NCBI GenBank assembly: GCA_025924755.1
Contig: JAICHT010000010.1
Location: 1 to 24,469, forward strand
Direction of reading: 5' to 3'
Source of the DNA: Chitinophagaceae bacterium
GTDB taxonomy: Bacteria > Bacteroidota > Bacteroidia > Chitinophagales > Chitinophagaceae
Length of the DNA: 24,469 nucleotides
The notes beneath the pieces were generated by a model. The model was not told where the DNA came from. It saw only the letters and a list, made by a program, of their open reading frames with translations, and made no database searches. The translations under genes and the position numbers were made by a program. Numbering within the stretch: position 1 is the stretch's first letter; every line of letters starts with the position of its first letter. This document shows positions 1 through 8,900 of this stretch, piece after piece.

Positions 1-1092
1 CAATTGGTTACGGATGCTATAAAATTACCGGTGGAAATGGTAACGGCTTCCGATAATACCGACCGGTTATTTATCGCTGATCTTAGTGGTAAAATATTCA
101 TCTTAAAAAATGGGCACCTGTTGTCAAAGCCCTTTATTGATATAAGCAGTAAGCTGGAACAAAAAGATACGTCTGTTACTATGCGGGCTATTTTCAGTAT
201 CACTTTTCACCCGGATTTTGCAACCAATAAAAAATTTTATATCTGCTACAATGCACCCGCAAGCAATACGGCAGATAAATGTAAATTGAGGATATCAGAA
301 TTCAGGGCCAGTACTAACAATCCGGATATGGCCGATCTTTCAAGCGAACGCAAGATACTGGAAGTAGAAGGCAGTACCGTAGGTGTAGATGGCTGCCAGA
401 TCCGGTTTGGGCCGGATGGATACCTGTATATTGCTGTTGGTGATAACGGAACGCCTTTAGAGAAGCGGGAGGCACAGCATTTAAATTCATATTTGGGAAA
501 GATATTGCGTATAGATGTAAACAAAACGCCGTATGCCATTCCTGCTGATAATCCTTTTGTGAGTACCAAAAATGTAAAACCGGAGATATGGGCTTATGGA
601 TTAAGAAGAGTATGGCGCTTTTCGTTTGACCCTCAGACGAAGCAATTGCTTGGCGCTGATGTGGGCGATAAAACGGAAGAGGAAATTGATAGGATAGAAA
701 AAGGCGGCAACTATGGCTGGCCGGTAAAAGAAGGCGATAGCTTAGCCGTTACAAACACCACTGCCGATACATCAAAATTTATAGCGCCGATCAATACCTA
801 CTCGCATCAATATGGAATCTGCATTATTGGTGGCCATACGTATTATGGAAATGACCTGCCCTTTTTGAGAGATAAATATGTATTTGCTGATTTAAATGGA
901 AAGCTATTCTCTCTTAGTGAAAATGAAAATAAAAAATGGATGCGTCAATCATTAAAACTCGTCAATCCGCCCACCGATCCTTTCACTATATACAGCGTGG
1001 ATAAAGATAAAAACAATGAACTCTATGTAGTAGGCATACTCAATACGCGAACCGGATCGAAAGGGGTTATATATAAATTAGTGCATAGCTAA
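1..1092 (+). CDS. Glucose/sorbosone dehydrogenase-like beta-propeller protein (5' partial)
   Basis: The reading frame is open from the first base, so the true start lies upstream; the TTG at position 4 is only the first possible start inside the window. About 363 residues are visible. They match the PQQ-dependent glucose/sorbosone dehydrogenase (GSDH) propeller family: SITFHPDF, DGCQIRFGPDGYLYIAVGDN, LGKILRID, EIWAYGLRRVWRFSFD and GGNYGW appear in the family order. Members are usually exported and oxidise sugars or polyols in the periplasm with PQQ, though many Bacteroidota members have no tested substrate. The signal peptide would be in the missing part. The protein ends just after the propeller, with no fused cytochrome c domain. 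The next gene runs in the opposite direction and ends 112 bp downstream, so the two converge. The family is confident; the substrate and cofactor are not shown by the sequence. Confidence 0.88.
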   Translation, partial: QLVTDAIKLPVEMVTASDNTDRLFIADLSGKIFILKNGHLLSKPFIDISSKLEQKDTSVTMRAIFSITFHPDFATNKKFYICYNAPASNTADKCKLRISEFRASTNNPDMADLSSERKILEVEGSTVGVDGCQIRFGPDGYLYIAVGDNGTPLEKREAQHLNSYLGKILRIDVNKTPYAIPADNPFVSTKNVKPEIWAYGLRRVWRFSFDPQTKQLLGADVGDKTEEEIDRIEKGGNYGWPVKEGDSLAVTNTTADTSKFIAPINTYSHQYGICIIGGHTYYGNDLPFLRDKYVFADLNGKLFSLSENENKKWMRQSLKLVNPPTDPFTIYSVDKDKNNELYVVGILNTRTGSKGVIYKLVHS

Positions 1093-1204
1093 ATGATTCA
1101 GGTTAAAGGCGAAGATTGCATCCGTTGTAAAACAATATTACTACCGATGCAGTGTGCAATGCAACAGAAACTATATTAGTACAGAAGCTGAGTACATTAT
1201 CCAC

Positions 1205-3112
1205 TTACAAAGCCATAAACTCCCAGGCGCTTTGATAGGCATGGTGCTGTTGTGCATAGTCAATAAAATCGGCATAAAACGGAAAGCCGGAAAGCGTAGC
1301 GCTATCGCCAATTACAACCAGCTTTTTCCGGGCACGCGTCATCGCTACATTCATGCGGCGAACTTCGGATAGAAAGCCAATACTATTTTCAGCATTGCTC
1401 CGTGTCATACTGATATATACGATATCGCGTTCCTGCCCCTGAAAAGAATCAATAGTATTGACGGCTATGGATGCGCTCACTTCCTGCAAAACCGGGAAGG
1501 ATGCGATCTGTTCCTTCAGCACTTCCACCTGGTGTTTGTAGGGTGAGACAATGGCTATGTTTGGAAATTGTTTTCCTGCATACAAAGGGTTTAAACTATT
1601 GACCAACTCGCTTAAATGTTTTAATAAGAAATATGCTTCTTCAGGGTTAGAGATACTGGTGCCTTCCCGCTTTTCTTCAAAGCCACACCCGGCCGTATCT
1701 ATAAATACAAGAGGATTATCATCCGCGAACAACAACCACCTGGCAACAACAGGGGATGCTGTTAACCGGCCCCCATAAAACTCGGTTGAGGGAAAGCCGG
1801 CAATAGTCTGGTGCATTCGATATTGCTCCTCCAGCAGCACCACGGCTTCTGGATGCAGGGCTACACATTTTTCCATCAGCGTATTGCTCAATCCCTCTTT
1901 AGCTGCTTCTATGGATTTGATAGTAGGCGGCAACTGGCAATGATCGCCTGCCATTATTACTTTCTTTGCTTTTAATATGGGTATCCAGCAAGAAGGCTCC
2001 AGCGCCTGGCCGGCTTCGTCTATTACCACCGTATTATATTTCAAATGCCGTATGGTGTAATGATTAGCGCCTACCAGCGTAGCAGTAATAACGTGGGCTT
2101 TAGAAAGCAGGTCGTCTGTAATATAGCGCTCTGTACGTTCTATTTCTTTACTGATATTGCGGGCTTCTGCAAAGAGGGCTTTGCGCTGCTCTCTTTCTTC
2201 TGCACCAAAGTTCCGTTTGTATTTATGGGCCATATCGCGGTATTCAGCCGCTTGCTTTTTCAGTCGTTTTATTTCTTTTATACTACTGTGCGCTGCCACT
2301 TTACTATCAAGGGTCAATGACATCATTTTTTCAGAAACCCTTGCCGGGTTGCCTATCCTTACCACGTTTAGCCCTTCGTCTGAAAGCTTTTCGCTCAACA
2401 GATCTACAGCTGCGTTACTGGGCGCTACTACTAAAATTTGCTGATGCTCCTGCTGTATCAGGGCTTTGATGGCTTGTACCAGGGTGGTGGTTTTGCCGGT
2501 GCCGGGTGGCCCGTGTACAATAGCCAAATCGTTGGCAGCTACAATTTTTTCAACAGCATTTTGCTGTACGCTGTTTAATCCGGCAGTGGCAGGAACTGTT
2601 TTTTCAGCATAAAAGGAAGGTCTTTTTTCTCCGGTTAAAATTTTTATTAAATGCCCTTCTTCTTTTTTTTCAGCAATAGCCGGAGCCTGTTGAAGCGCTG
2701 CCTCCATTTCTTCGTAACTGTTCTGGTCAAATACGGCATCAATTCCTAATTTTCCATTGCGTGACCATTCGGGCAGGCTGTCGGTTCTGAGTGTAATTTT
2801 TAATTTATTACCACTGATATATGAAATGGTACCTTCTGTTCTATCCTCATTTGCATCATGGTTGGAGAATAGTGCCACCGACATACCAAAACGTAAAGCA
2901 TGTATGATATCCTGATGAGAGGTTCGTTCTACCTCCACCGTAAGATAGTCGCCGCGGCCCAGTTCTGTATCTTTAATAACGACAGGGTACCAGGTCATTC
3001 CATTTGCCCTTCGCTCCTGCACCGATAAAGTAGCGGTTAGGTATTCATACATTTTCCGGTCTTCTTCCTTCTCCATTTTAAGCAACCGGAGCAAGTTCTT
3101 AAAATAATCCAT
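1205..3112 (-). CDS. SF1 helicase of the UPF1/IGHMBP2 (DNA2/NAM7-like) family
   Basis: This is an ATP-dependent superfamily 1 nucleic-acid helicase, probably 5'-3' as in the eukaryotic relatives. With the start at 3112 it has 635 residues. An N-terminal beta-rich domain (about 30-150) precedes Walker A GPPGTGKT (201-208), Walker B DEAG (365-368), motif III GDHCQLPPT (about 389-397), EQYRMH (429-434), DSFQGQE (555-561) and VAMTRAR (589-595). All helicase motifs are intact. The frame stays open upstream to an ATG at 3250, but those 46 extra residues (rich in N, P and T) do not resemble the family, whose bacterial members begin with a segment like MDYFKNLLRLL and have about 630-650 residues. A TACCTTTG lies only 5 nt before the chosen ATG, so a near-leaderless transcript is possible. 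It stands alone, convergent with the dehydrogenase and divergent from the PAS gene. The cellular role (RNA or DNA) is unknown. Confidence 0.9.
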   Translation of the reverse strand: MDYFKNLLRLLKMEKEEDRKMYEYLTATLSVQERRANGMTWYPVVIKDTELGRGDYLTVEVERTSHQDIIHALRFGMSVALFSNHDANEDRTEGTISYISGNKLKITLRTDSLPEWSRNGKLGIDAVFDQNSYEEMEAALQQAPAIAEKKEEGHLIKILTGEKRPSFYAEKTVPATAGLNSVQQNAVEKIVAANDLAIVHGPPGTGKTTTLVQAIKALIQQEHQQILVVAPSNAAVDLLSEKLSDEGLNVVRIGNPARVSEKMMSLTLDSKVAAHSSIKEIKRLKKQAAEYRDMAHKYKRNFGAEEREQRKALFAEARNISKEIERTERYITDDLLSKAHVITATLVGANHYTIRHLKYNTVVIDEAGQALEPSCWIPILKAKKVIMAGDHCQLPPTIKSIEAAKEGLSNTLMEKCVALHPEAVVLLEEQYRMHQTIAGFPSTEFYGGRLTASPVVARWLLFADDNPLVFIDTAGCGFEEKREGTSISNPEEAYFLLKHLSELVNSLNPLYAGKQFPNIAIVSPYKHQVEVLKEQIASFPVLQEVSASIAVNTIDSFQGQERDIVYISMTRSNAENSIGFLSEVRRMNVAMTRARKKLVVIGDSATLSGFPFYADFIDYAQQHHAYQSAWEFMAL

Positions 3113-3296
3113 GGCGGCAAAGGTAACAGGCCTGGTAGGCATTGCATCGGGAATTTTGGGAGTGGAAGCCGGATTCTTATCAGTGCCCACCTTGATATTA
3201 TTAGTTGGCGCACTATGAAAAAGCTTTAGATAGGGAATCTTCAAATGCAATACCAGGAAGCGCTTTTTAATCTGGATAGACGCAAGGCTCTTTCTT

Positions 3297-3304
3297 TATC
3301 TTTG
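3297..3304 (+). promoter_or_regulatory. Bacteroidota-type -7 promoter box
   Basis: TATCTTTG is an exact match to the TAnnTTTG -7 consensus and lies 22 nt before the ATG of the PAS gene. No clear TTG-type -33 element is seen at the usual distance, so the call rests on the -7 box and its position. Confidence 0.55.
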
Positions 3305-3326
3305 TGGCTCACCTGTTGATATAGTG

Positions 3327-3713
3327 ATGGATAAAAAAGAGATACTTGAGATGCTTCATAGAAAAATGATTGCAGAAATACAGGACTATGCCATCATTTT
3401 ACTGGATATTGACGGTACGGTTTTAACCTGGAACGCTGGTGCGGAAAAGATAAAGGGCTACAAGGAAGCAGAAATACTGGGACAGAATTTCAGAATATTC
3501 TACATGCCGCAGGACCGGCAGGCAGGCCTTCCGGAACAATTAGTGGAGCTGGCTAAAAAAGAAGGCCGGGCTCGGCATATTGGAAGACGCGTGAAAAAGG
3601 ACGGTACCATATTTTGGGGTAGTATTCTCATTACAGCACTACACGACGATAATGGCGAAGTGATCGGGTTTACAAAACTCACCAAAGAACTCGGACCTAA
3701 TGAAATAAGTTAG
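3327..3713 (+). CDS. Single PAS-domain protein
   Basis: This 128-residue protein consists almost entirely of one PAS domain. YAIILLDIDGTVLTWNAGAE leads into IKGYKEAEILGQNFRIFY, then VKKDGTIFWGSILITAL and GEVIGFTKLTKEL, the usual PAS order. There is no kinase, cyclase or DNA-binding domain, signal peptide or membrane segment, so it is probably cytosolic and passes its signal by binding a partner. Ligand or cofactor (for example heme or flavin) cannot be told from the sequence. A GTG sits immediately before the ATG; I chose the ATG, which is 22 nt after a strong -7 box. Such short proteins often resemble the sensor half of a kinase, so it could be a fragment of an ancestral kinase, but the end is clean and the neighbours show no kinase remnant. 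It is monocistronic between a divergent helicase and a convergent hydrolase. Confidence 0.85.
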   Translation: MDKKEILEMLHRKMIAEIQDYAIILLDIDGTVLTWNAGAEKIKGYKEAEILGQNFRIFYMPQDRQAGLPEQLVELAKKEGRARHIGRRVKKDGTIFWGSILITALHDDNGEVIGFTKLTKELGPNEIS

Positions 3714-3809
3714 AAATTTCCGTTGGTCGCTATCTTTTATTCTCGTTTAATTGCATAAACCTGATTTTGTAATGGGAAATCAAAAGCAATCTAAAACACG
3801 GCCCTTCCA

Positions 3810-4634
3810 TTAAACTTCAAATTCCATCCCCTCTCTTGCAAATACACAATTGGGAAAAGCTTCTTTGCAACCTTTTTCCATAGTATCCAGGAAAGTATCA
3901 TCGTGGTCAGGGTCATGATGGGTAATAACCAGCTTTTTCACTTTAGCACGGATGGCTACCTCCACCGCTTGTCCGCATGTACTATGTCCCCAACCTTTGT
4001 ATTTTTTATACTCCTCTTCAGTATATTGCCCATCGTGTATCAGCACATCTGCATTGTTGGCAAAGGTTACAATATTAGGATCGATGCCGTCTATATGTTC
4101 TAGATCCGTACAGATAACCAAAACTCTCGATTCATCCTCCAGCCTTAAACCATAAGAGCCGCCAGGAAATAAATGATATTGAGGAACTCCTGTAACTTTT
4201 GCTCCATAGTAAAAGGTATCATCTCCTAAATTTAAAAAAATGAACTGAGCGCCCATTTCATCCAGTCTCACCGGGAAATATTCCATTTGCATGGGTTTAG
4301 AGAAGATCTCCTTCAAATTGTTATATTTTCGTTCTTTACCCATTACCAATATTCCAATCTGCTGATTTTTATTGTAGGCCGGTGCAAAAAACGGAAAGCC
4401 TTGTATGTGATCCCAGTGAAAATGAGAGAAAAGGATATTAAGTACCTTCTGGTCCATGCCCATACTTACTAATTCTTTACCCAATTTTCTAATTCCGGTA
4501 CCCGCATCAAATATTACAAACCGGTTAGCTGCCTCCCGGTAGATGCTGATACAGGTGGTATTTCCGCCATAACGCTGGAATTCTTCGCCACATACAGGAA
4601 TCGATCCCCGTACACCGTAAAACTTGACTTTCAT
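3810..4634 (-). CDS. Metallo-beta-lactamase-fold metal-dependent hydrolase
   Basis: This 274-residue protein has the MBL fold. The N-terminus MKVKFYGVRGSIPVCG and the segment GGNTTCISI are typical of the cyclic-phosphodiesterase-like branch. The metal site is visible: SHFHWDH (His71, His73, Asp75, His76), CTDLEH with Asp177, IHDGQY with Asp201, WGHST with His217, and the late ITHHDPDHDD segment (239-246). No signal peptide is seen, so it should act in the cytoplasm. Relatives include tRNase Z-like and PhnP-like phosphodiesterases, and the likely substrate is a phosphodiester, but this branch is largely uncharacterised. A TACATCTG (7 of 8 to the -7 consensus) lies 14 nt before the ATG at 4649-4656. 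The gene converges on the PAS gene and is followed upstream, in the same direction, by the secreted protein gene, with a 206-bp gap too wide to assume an operon. Confidence 0.87.
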   Translation of the reverse strand: MKVKFYGVRGSIPVCGEEFQRYGGNTTCISIYREAANRFVIFDAGTGIRKLGKELVSMGMDQKVLNILFSHFHWDHIQGFPFFAPAYNKNQQIGILVMGKERKYNNLKEIFSKPMQMEYFPVRLDEMGAQFIFLNLGDDTFYYGAKVTGVPQYHLFPGGSYGLRLEDESRVLVICTDLEHIDGIDPNIVTFANNADVLIHDGQYTEEEYKKYKGWGHSTCGQAVEVAIRAKVKKLVITHHDPDHDDTFLDTMEKGCKEAFPNCVFAREGMEFEV

Positions 4635-4648
4635 TTTTTACTTTTTAT

Positions 4649-4656
4649 CAGATGTA
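4649..4656 (-). promoter_or_regulatory. Possible -7 promoter box for the MBL-fold hydrolase gene
   Basis: Read on the minus strand, TACATCTG matches TAnnTTTG at 7 of 8 positions and lies 14 nt before the ATG, the same distance as the other -7 boxes in this window. No -33 element is evident. Confidence 0.35.
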
Positions 4657-4840
4657 ATTACAAGTTTTTTCCTTTTCACCCTGATTATTGCTAAAGACTA
4701 TAGGTACATAAATTCATCCTGCGGTTAATGGTAAGAACAAATTTTTCAAAAGAGGTAACTGATTGGTCTGCGCTTAATTTAATTCTTTTATCCGTTCGTT
4801 TTCAGTAGAAAGTCCCTTCTGACTGTGACCGGAAGCTCTG

Positions 4841-5416
4841 CTACCGTTGAGCGGGAGGAGAGGGGTTAATTGTATATAAGGTTGTAAAAGTAAACACTTT
4901 TTCATGTTGTTGTGGAGTGGCTGGTCCATTTGAGGTTTCTAATTTGGATATGTCTTGTCCAATAGTATAGCTGATGTAACGGGTAGAAGCACCATGTGTA
5001 TTTGTGTACCGCTTTGGAATAAATTCTAAATCGTAATTTTCATCTGGAGGAGCAGCATCCATAACACTTTTCCATAAAGTAAGGCTGCTGGATGTAATAG
5101 GATCGAAATAGGCAGGAGTTGGATTAGCTGTGTTATCGGCTAAATTGATGGAAGTTCCTAAAGGCTCGCCAAGCGTATCATAAGCCTGGCAGGTTAATCC
5201 ATAGATATTACCTTGAATTTTATAATAGTTGAATACGAAATAATCAAACCTCTGAGACATCGGAAAATCAGAGGATAATGGGTAAAATTGCATAAAAGTG
5301 TCTTTATTCATGCGTAACCGGCGGAACACCGCTTTTTGTGCCTGGCTTTGTAGGCTGGTAAAAGCGAGCACCAATAAAAGGAAAGCAATTGCTTGAGAGG
5401 TGATGAGCCGTGGCAT
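4841..5416 (-). CDS. Exported protein of unknown function
   Basis: I do not recognise a family. The 191-residue product starts with a clear Sec signal peptide: MPRLITSQ, a hydrophobic core AIAFLLLVLAFTSLQ, and a probable cleavage after SQAQ near residue 27. There is no lipobox cysteine at the cleavage site. The mature part is about 165 residues, rich in aromatic residues, Thr, Pro and Asn (for example FVFNYYKIQGNIYGLTCQAY and the tail YTINPSPPAQR), with one cysteine, no further membrane segment and no repeat. That composition fits a small periplasmic or surface beta-sandwich protein, but the fold is a guess. The upstream region has no good -7 box. It faces away from the response-regulator relic and has no neighbour that hints at a role. 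Confidence 0.7.
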   Translation of the reverse strand: MPRLITSQAIAFLLLVLAFTSLQSQAQKAVFRRLRMNKDTFMQFYPLSSDFPMSQRFDYFVFNYYKIQGNIYGLTCQAYDTLGEPLGTSINLADNTANPTPAYFDPITSSSLTLWKSVMDAAPPDENYDLEFIPKRYTNTHGASTRYISYTIGQDISKLETSNGPATPQQHEKVFTFTTLYTINPSPPAQR

Positions 5417-5960
5417 GCAGTTAAGTTTAATAGTTAGCAGGGCAGGAAGGTATCAAAGGAGTTGGAAAATGCTGATATAATATACATCAATATCACGAAG
5501 TTTCATAGTAGATGCGCAATAATATATCATTCAAATTGTAGTTAATTCATACTGCCATGCTTAAATAGCTGCAAAAAAGACGCTGCAGGCGTTTCGATGC
5601 GCTGGTATGAGCGAAAATCTAACAACTTCCACGCTGGCGCGTAGCATTTTCAAACGCCACTCTATAGCAAAAGGTGCAAGATAAAAACCGGTTTTCAGAG
5701 AGTGGTTTTGCAAGTTCGTACTTACAAGATTCACTCTAATCATGAATAAGAAACTATCATCATTATTGATGTTGATGATGATTTAGAGCGTATAAAAAAA
5801 CTTCGCAGAATTAATGATCGAAAATGAAGTAATTATTTTAATGATGGCAATGTATTTATCGATTATATACGGGCAACAGAAAAGGACTTTGTTTATAATC
5901 TGTGATATTAACCTGTCAAAAATAAGCGCCCTTTTACTATGTAGATGCCTTTGAAAAAAT
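5417..5960. other. Gene-poor stretch with decayed coding sequence
   Basis: No intact gene is supported in these 544 bp. The right part (5742-5954) holds the response-regulator relic listed separately. The left part is AT-rich from 5417 to about 5560. From about 5566 to 5680 a plus frame is open for some 38 codons (including MSENLTTSTLARSIF), and a minus frame is open for 60 codons at 5561-5743, but neither resembles a known family or has a plausible initiation region. The whole stretch may be debris from a decayed locus. Confidence 0.5.
5742..5954 (+). pseudogene. Frameshifted remnant of a CheY-like response regulator
   Basis: Three linked segments together read like the first half of a receiver domain. 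ATG at 5742 gives MNKK, then one frame change leads into IIIIDVDDDLERIKKLRRIN (frame of 5756), with the acidic Asp cluster after the first beta strand. A TGA at 5825-5827 interrupts it; the same frame resumes as SNYFNDGNVFIDYIRATEKD. A further 1-nt shift at 5891 gives FIICDINLSKISALLL, matching the phospho-acceptor strand (CDINL, like the usual xxDINLPxxxG). The remnant stops there at 5952-5954; the beta4, beta5 and Lys parts are missing. At least two frameshifts and one in-frame stop mean no functional product. Receivers commonly accompany kinases such as the CheB/R hybrid beside it, although the relic is on the opposite strand and converges on that gene. A short leftover from a larger deletion is the simplest explanation. 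Confidence 0.7.
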
Positions 5961-8900
5961 TCAGTTTGATTGCTGCATTATCTGGTGTTTAACCGCTATG
6001 CTATGTTTTCCCGTTTGATGCTGGTGCATCGGCAAAATCATCGTGAACGTAGCGCCCGTGCCATCCTCGCTTTTTGCATAAATAAGGCCATTGTGTTTTT
6101 CAATAATCTTTTTCGCTATAGCCAGGCCAATGCCCGTACCCTCGTATTTCTCACGCGAATGCAGGTGCTCGAAGATCAAAAAGATTTTACCGGCATACTG
6201 TTCATCGAAACCGATGCCGTTGTCCTTTATGCTAATAGCGTAAAACGCTCCATCGTTTTTTTCAACAGCATCCTGCGTACAGGCATCCACGCGTGCGCAG
6301 GCAATTTTTATGAACGGAACCACATTGCTGCGCGTAAATTTAAGCGCATTGGATATGATGTTTTGAAAAGCCTGCCGCATCAGGCCGGGCATCACTTCCA
6401 TCAAGGGTAAAGTATCGGTGTCAATTACAGCTTCTTTTTCTTTTATAAGCAATTCCAGATCTTGCAACACATCCAGAACTATTGCATTCATATCGGTTAT
6501 TTCAAAAAGTGAAACTGCAGAAATACGCGAGAAGTTCAACAAGTCGTTAATCAGGCACGTCATGCGTGCGGATGAGTCAATAATGCGGTCAAGATAATGT
6601 ACCACATTTTCGTCCAATTGGGGGGCATATTTGTTTTTCAATACGCTGCCGAAGATTTGAATTTTGCGCAACGGTTCTTTCAGGTCGTGTGATGCTACTG
6701 AAGCAAACTGCAATAATTCGGTATTGCTGATCTCCAGTTCGTAGTTGATTTTTTGAAGCTCTTGTGTGCGTTCTGCTACTTTTTGCTCCAGACTGTCATT
6801 TGCGGTTTTCTGGTCGTTGATATCGGTGCAAGTGCCAAACCATTTAACGATTGTGCCGTGTTCGTTACGAAGAGGTAAGGCACGTGCCAGAAACCAGAAA
6901 TAAAGGCCGTCGTGCCGGCGCATGCGGTATTCCACCTGGTAGGGCTTGCCGCTGCGCAGCGATTCGTGCCAGATATGCAATGTACGCTCGTAATCATCAG
7001 GGTGCAGCACCAGCGACCAACCTTCGGTATTGGTTTGTTCGTAAGTCAACCCTGTGAAGTTGTACCAGCCTTTGTTGAAAAAATCGTGATAGCCATCCGC
7101 CCCTGTGGCCCACACCATTTGCGGCATAAAATCGGTTACAAAAGTAAACTCCTGTATCAGTTGTTGCAGTTCGCCATTCTTATTTTTCAATTCCTGCGCT
7201 TTTTCTTCCAGACCTGCGTTCAATGCTTTCAGGTTTTCTTTTACCTTGACCAACTCCCGATAGTTTTTGCGGATCTTTTCTTCTGCACTTTTTTTCTCCG
7301 TAATGTTGGTGAACGTAACCACGAAGCCATCCATCATTTTCGTAGCCAGCACTTCATACCACTGTGTAACACCTTCCCACTCGAACGCAGTTTCCATATG
7401 CAATGGAATGTTCTTTTCCACAACATGGGTGAACTTTTTAAAAAGCCCATGCTTCATGAGGCCGGGCAATTCCTTTTTCAACGAAACATATAAAAAATTT
7501 TCTTCGTTCCGGTGCAGAAAGAGGGCGGCCGCTTTATTGCCGGCGATATAATCAAAATCTTCAAGTACGCTTTCTCCGTTGCGCACACTTCTGAAAACCA
7601 TGATCGCATTCAATGAGGCATTAAACACGCCTTTGATAATGTTATCCAGTTCCTTAGTCGCGGTCATATCTATGAACGTCATCACGATGCCATCTATCTT
7701 ACCATCTTGCCGTAGGTAAGGTTGGATGCGCATCAGGCAAATGGCGCCATTGTGCAAAACAATTTCCTTTTCCACGACTTTTTGTTCCCGTATCACGCTG
7801 CGGATGTTTTCTAAAAGATCGCTGTGCCGAATGTTGGTAGAGATATGTTCAATGGGTCGCCCGATGTCCGATTCAATTAGGTTGATCATCTGTACCGCCG
7901 TGGGATTGAATTTGCGAATACGAAGGTCCCGATCCACGAACACCTGGCCGATCTGCGTACTACGGAAATAATTATTCAAATCGTCATTCAGATCGATTAG
8001 CTCATTTATACGCAACTGATGCTCGGTGTTAAGCGTGTGCAATTCTTCATTCAGGGATTGCAGTTCTTCATTGGAACTTTGCAACTCTTCGTTGGAAGAT
8101 AATAATTCTTCATTGGTAGATTGCAACTCTTCGTTGGTCGTGTCCATGCTTTCCGATGCCATCTGCAGGTTAATATGCGCTTCTTTCAGCTCCTCCTCCA
8201 GCTCGCTTATGTAAGCAGCCGTATCGTCGTGCTGCTGTGGCAAAAGATCCAGCGGCAGCTTCTGAAGCGCTTTATGGCTTTCCGCAAATACGATAATGGT
8301 GTAGGCGCCGATGGTAGGTTTCACATAGAGATTTATGAACTTTTCCGTACCGCCTTCGCGGATGCGTGTGTGATTTAAGGTTATCTTGCGACCTTCGGCC
8401 CGTGCTTTCCGGATAGCGGTATTAAGCGCAGCGGAAACTTCGGCGCCGACCATTTTCAACACATTCAGGCTTCCTATTTTTTCAGGAAGAGAAAGGTACC
8501 GGCGGAAGTCGCCGACACCTTCTTTTATTTCGCATGCTTCATCAATATATACCGCGGCAAAACCATATTCTTCCGTAAGTATTTCCTGAAAGTCATCATG
8601 CAGAGCTTCTTTCTGTGTATCGCTATGAGAGTTCGATTTCACCGTATTATAGGTGCTGATGCTGTAGCCGGCCGCATAACGCTCGGCCGTATTCGGCACG
8701 GCTTCCTTAACTTTTTTATATAATTTCCATTTGCCATTTACTTCTTCCAAATTTTCTTTTATAGAGCCCGGCACCTCGCTGGGTCCAAGAAAAAGGTACC
8801 CGCCTACATTCAACCCGAATTGCAACTTTCCGAAAACCTGGCGCTGCAGAATGGGGTTCATATAAATAAGCATGTTACGACAGCTTACCAAATCATTTTT

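Noticed and set aside
1093..1204. Terminator between the convergent dehydrogenase and helicase genes
   Set aside because: Only short matches (GCATC with GATGC, TGCA with TGCA) with long loops are present and there is no T run; not enough to call.
3118..3125. TACCTTTG as a promoter box for the helicase
   Set aside because: It matches the consensus exactly but lies only 5 nt before the chosen ATG and has no -33 partner, so I mention it as possible and do not list it as a feature.
5561..5743. 60-codon minus-strand frame in the gap before the CheB/R-kinase gene
   Set aside because: The translation has no family resemblance, no promoter-like sequence precedes it, and it overlaps the start of the response-regulator relic on the other strand; it looks like a chance frame in decayed DNA.
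6912..7493. 193-codon plus-strand frame inside the CheB/R-kinase gene
   Set aside because: It is a shadow of the real minus-strand gene, whose PAS and coiled-coil segments are clear in the other frame; the plus translation shows no domain.
8034..8138. CRISPR-like or satellite repeat
   Set aside because: The 21-bp periodicity is explained by the coding of NEELQS heptads; there are no spacers of unique sequence between repeat units.
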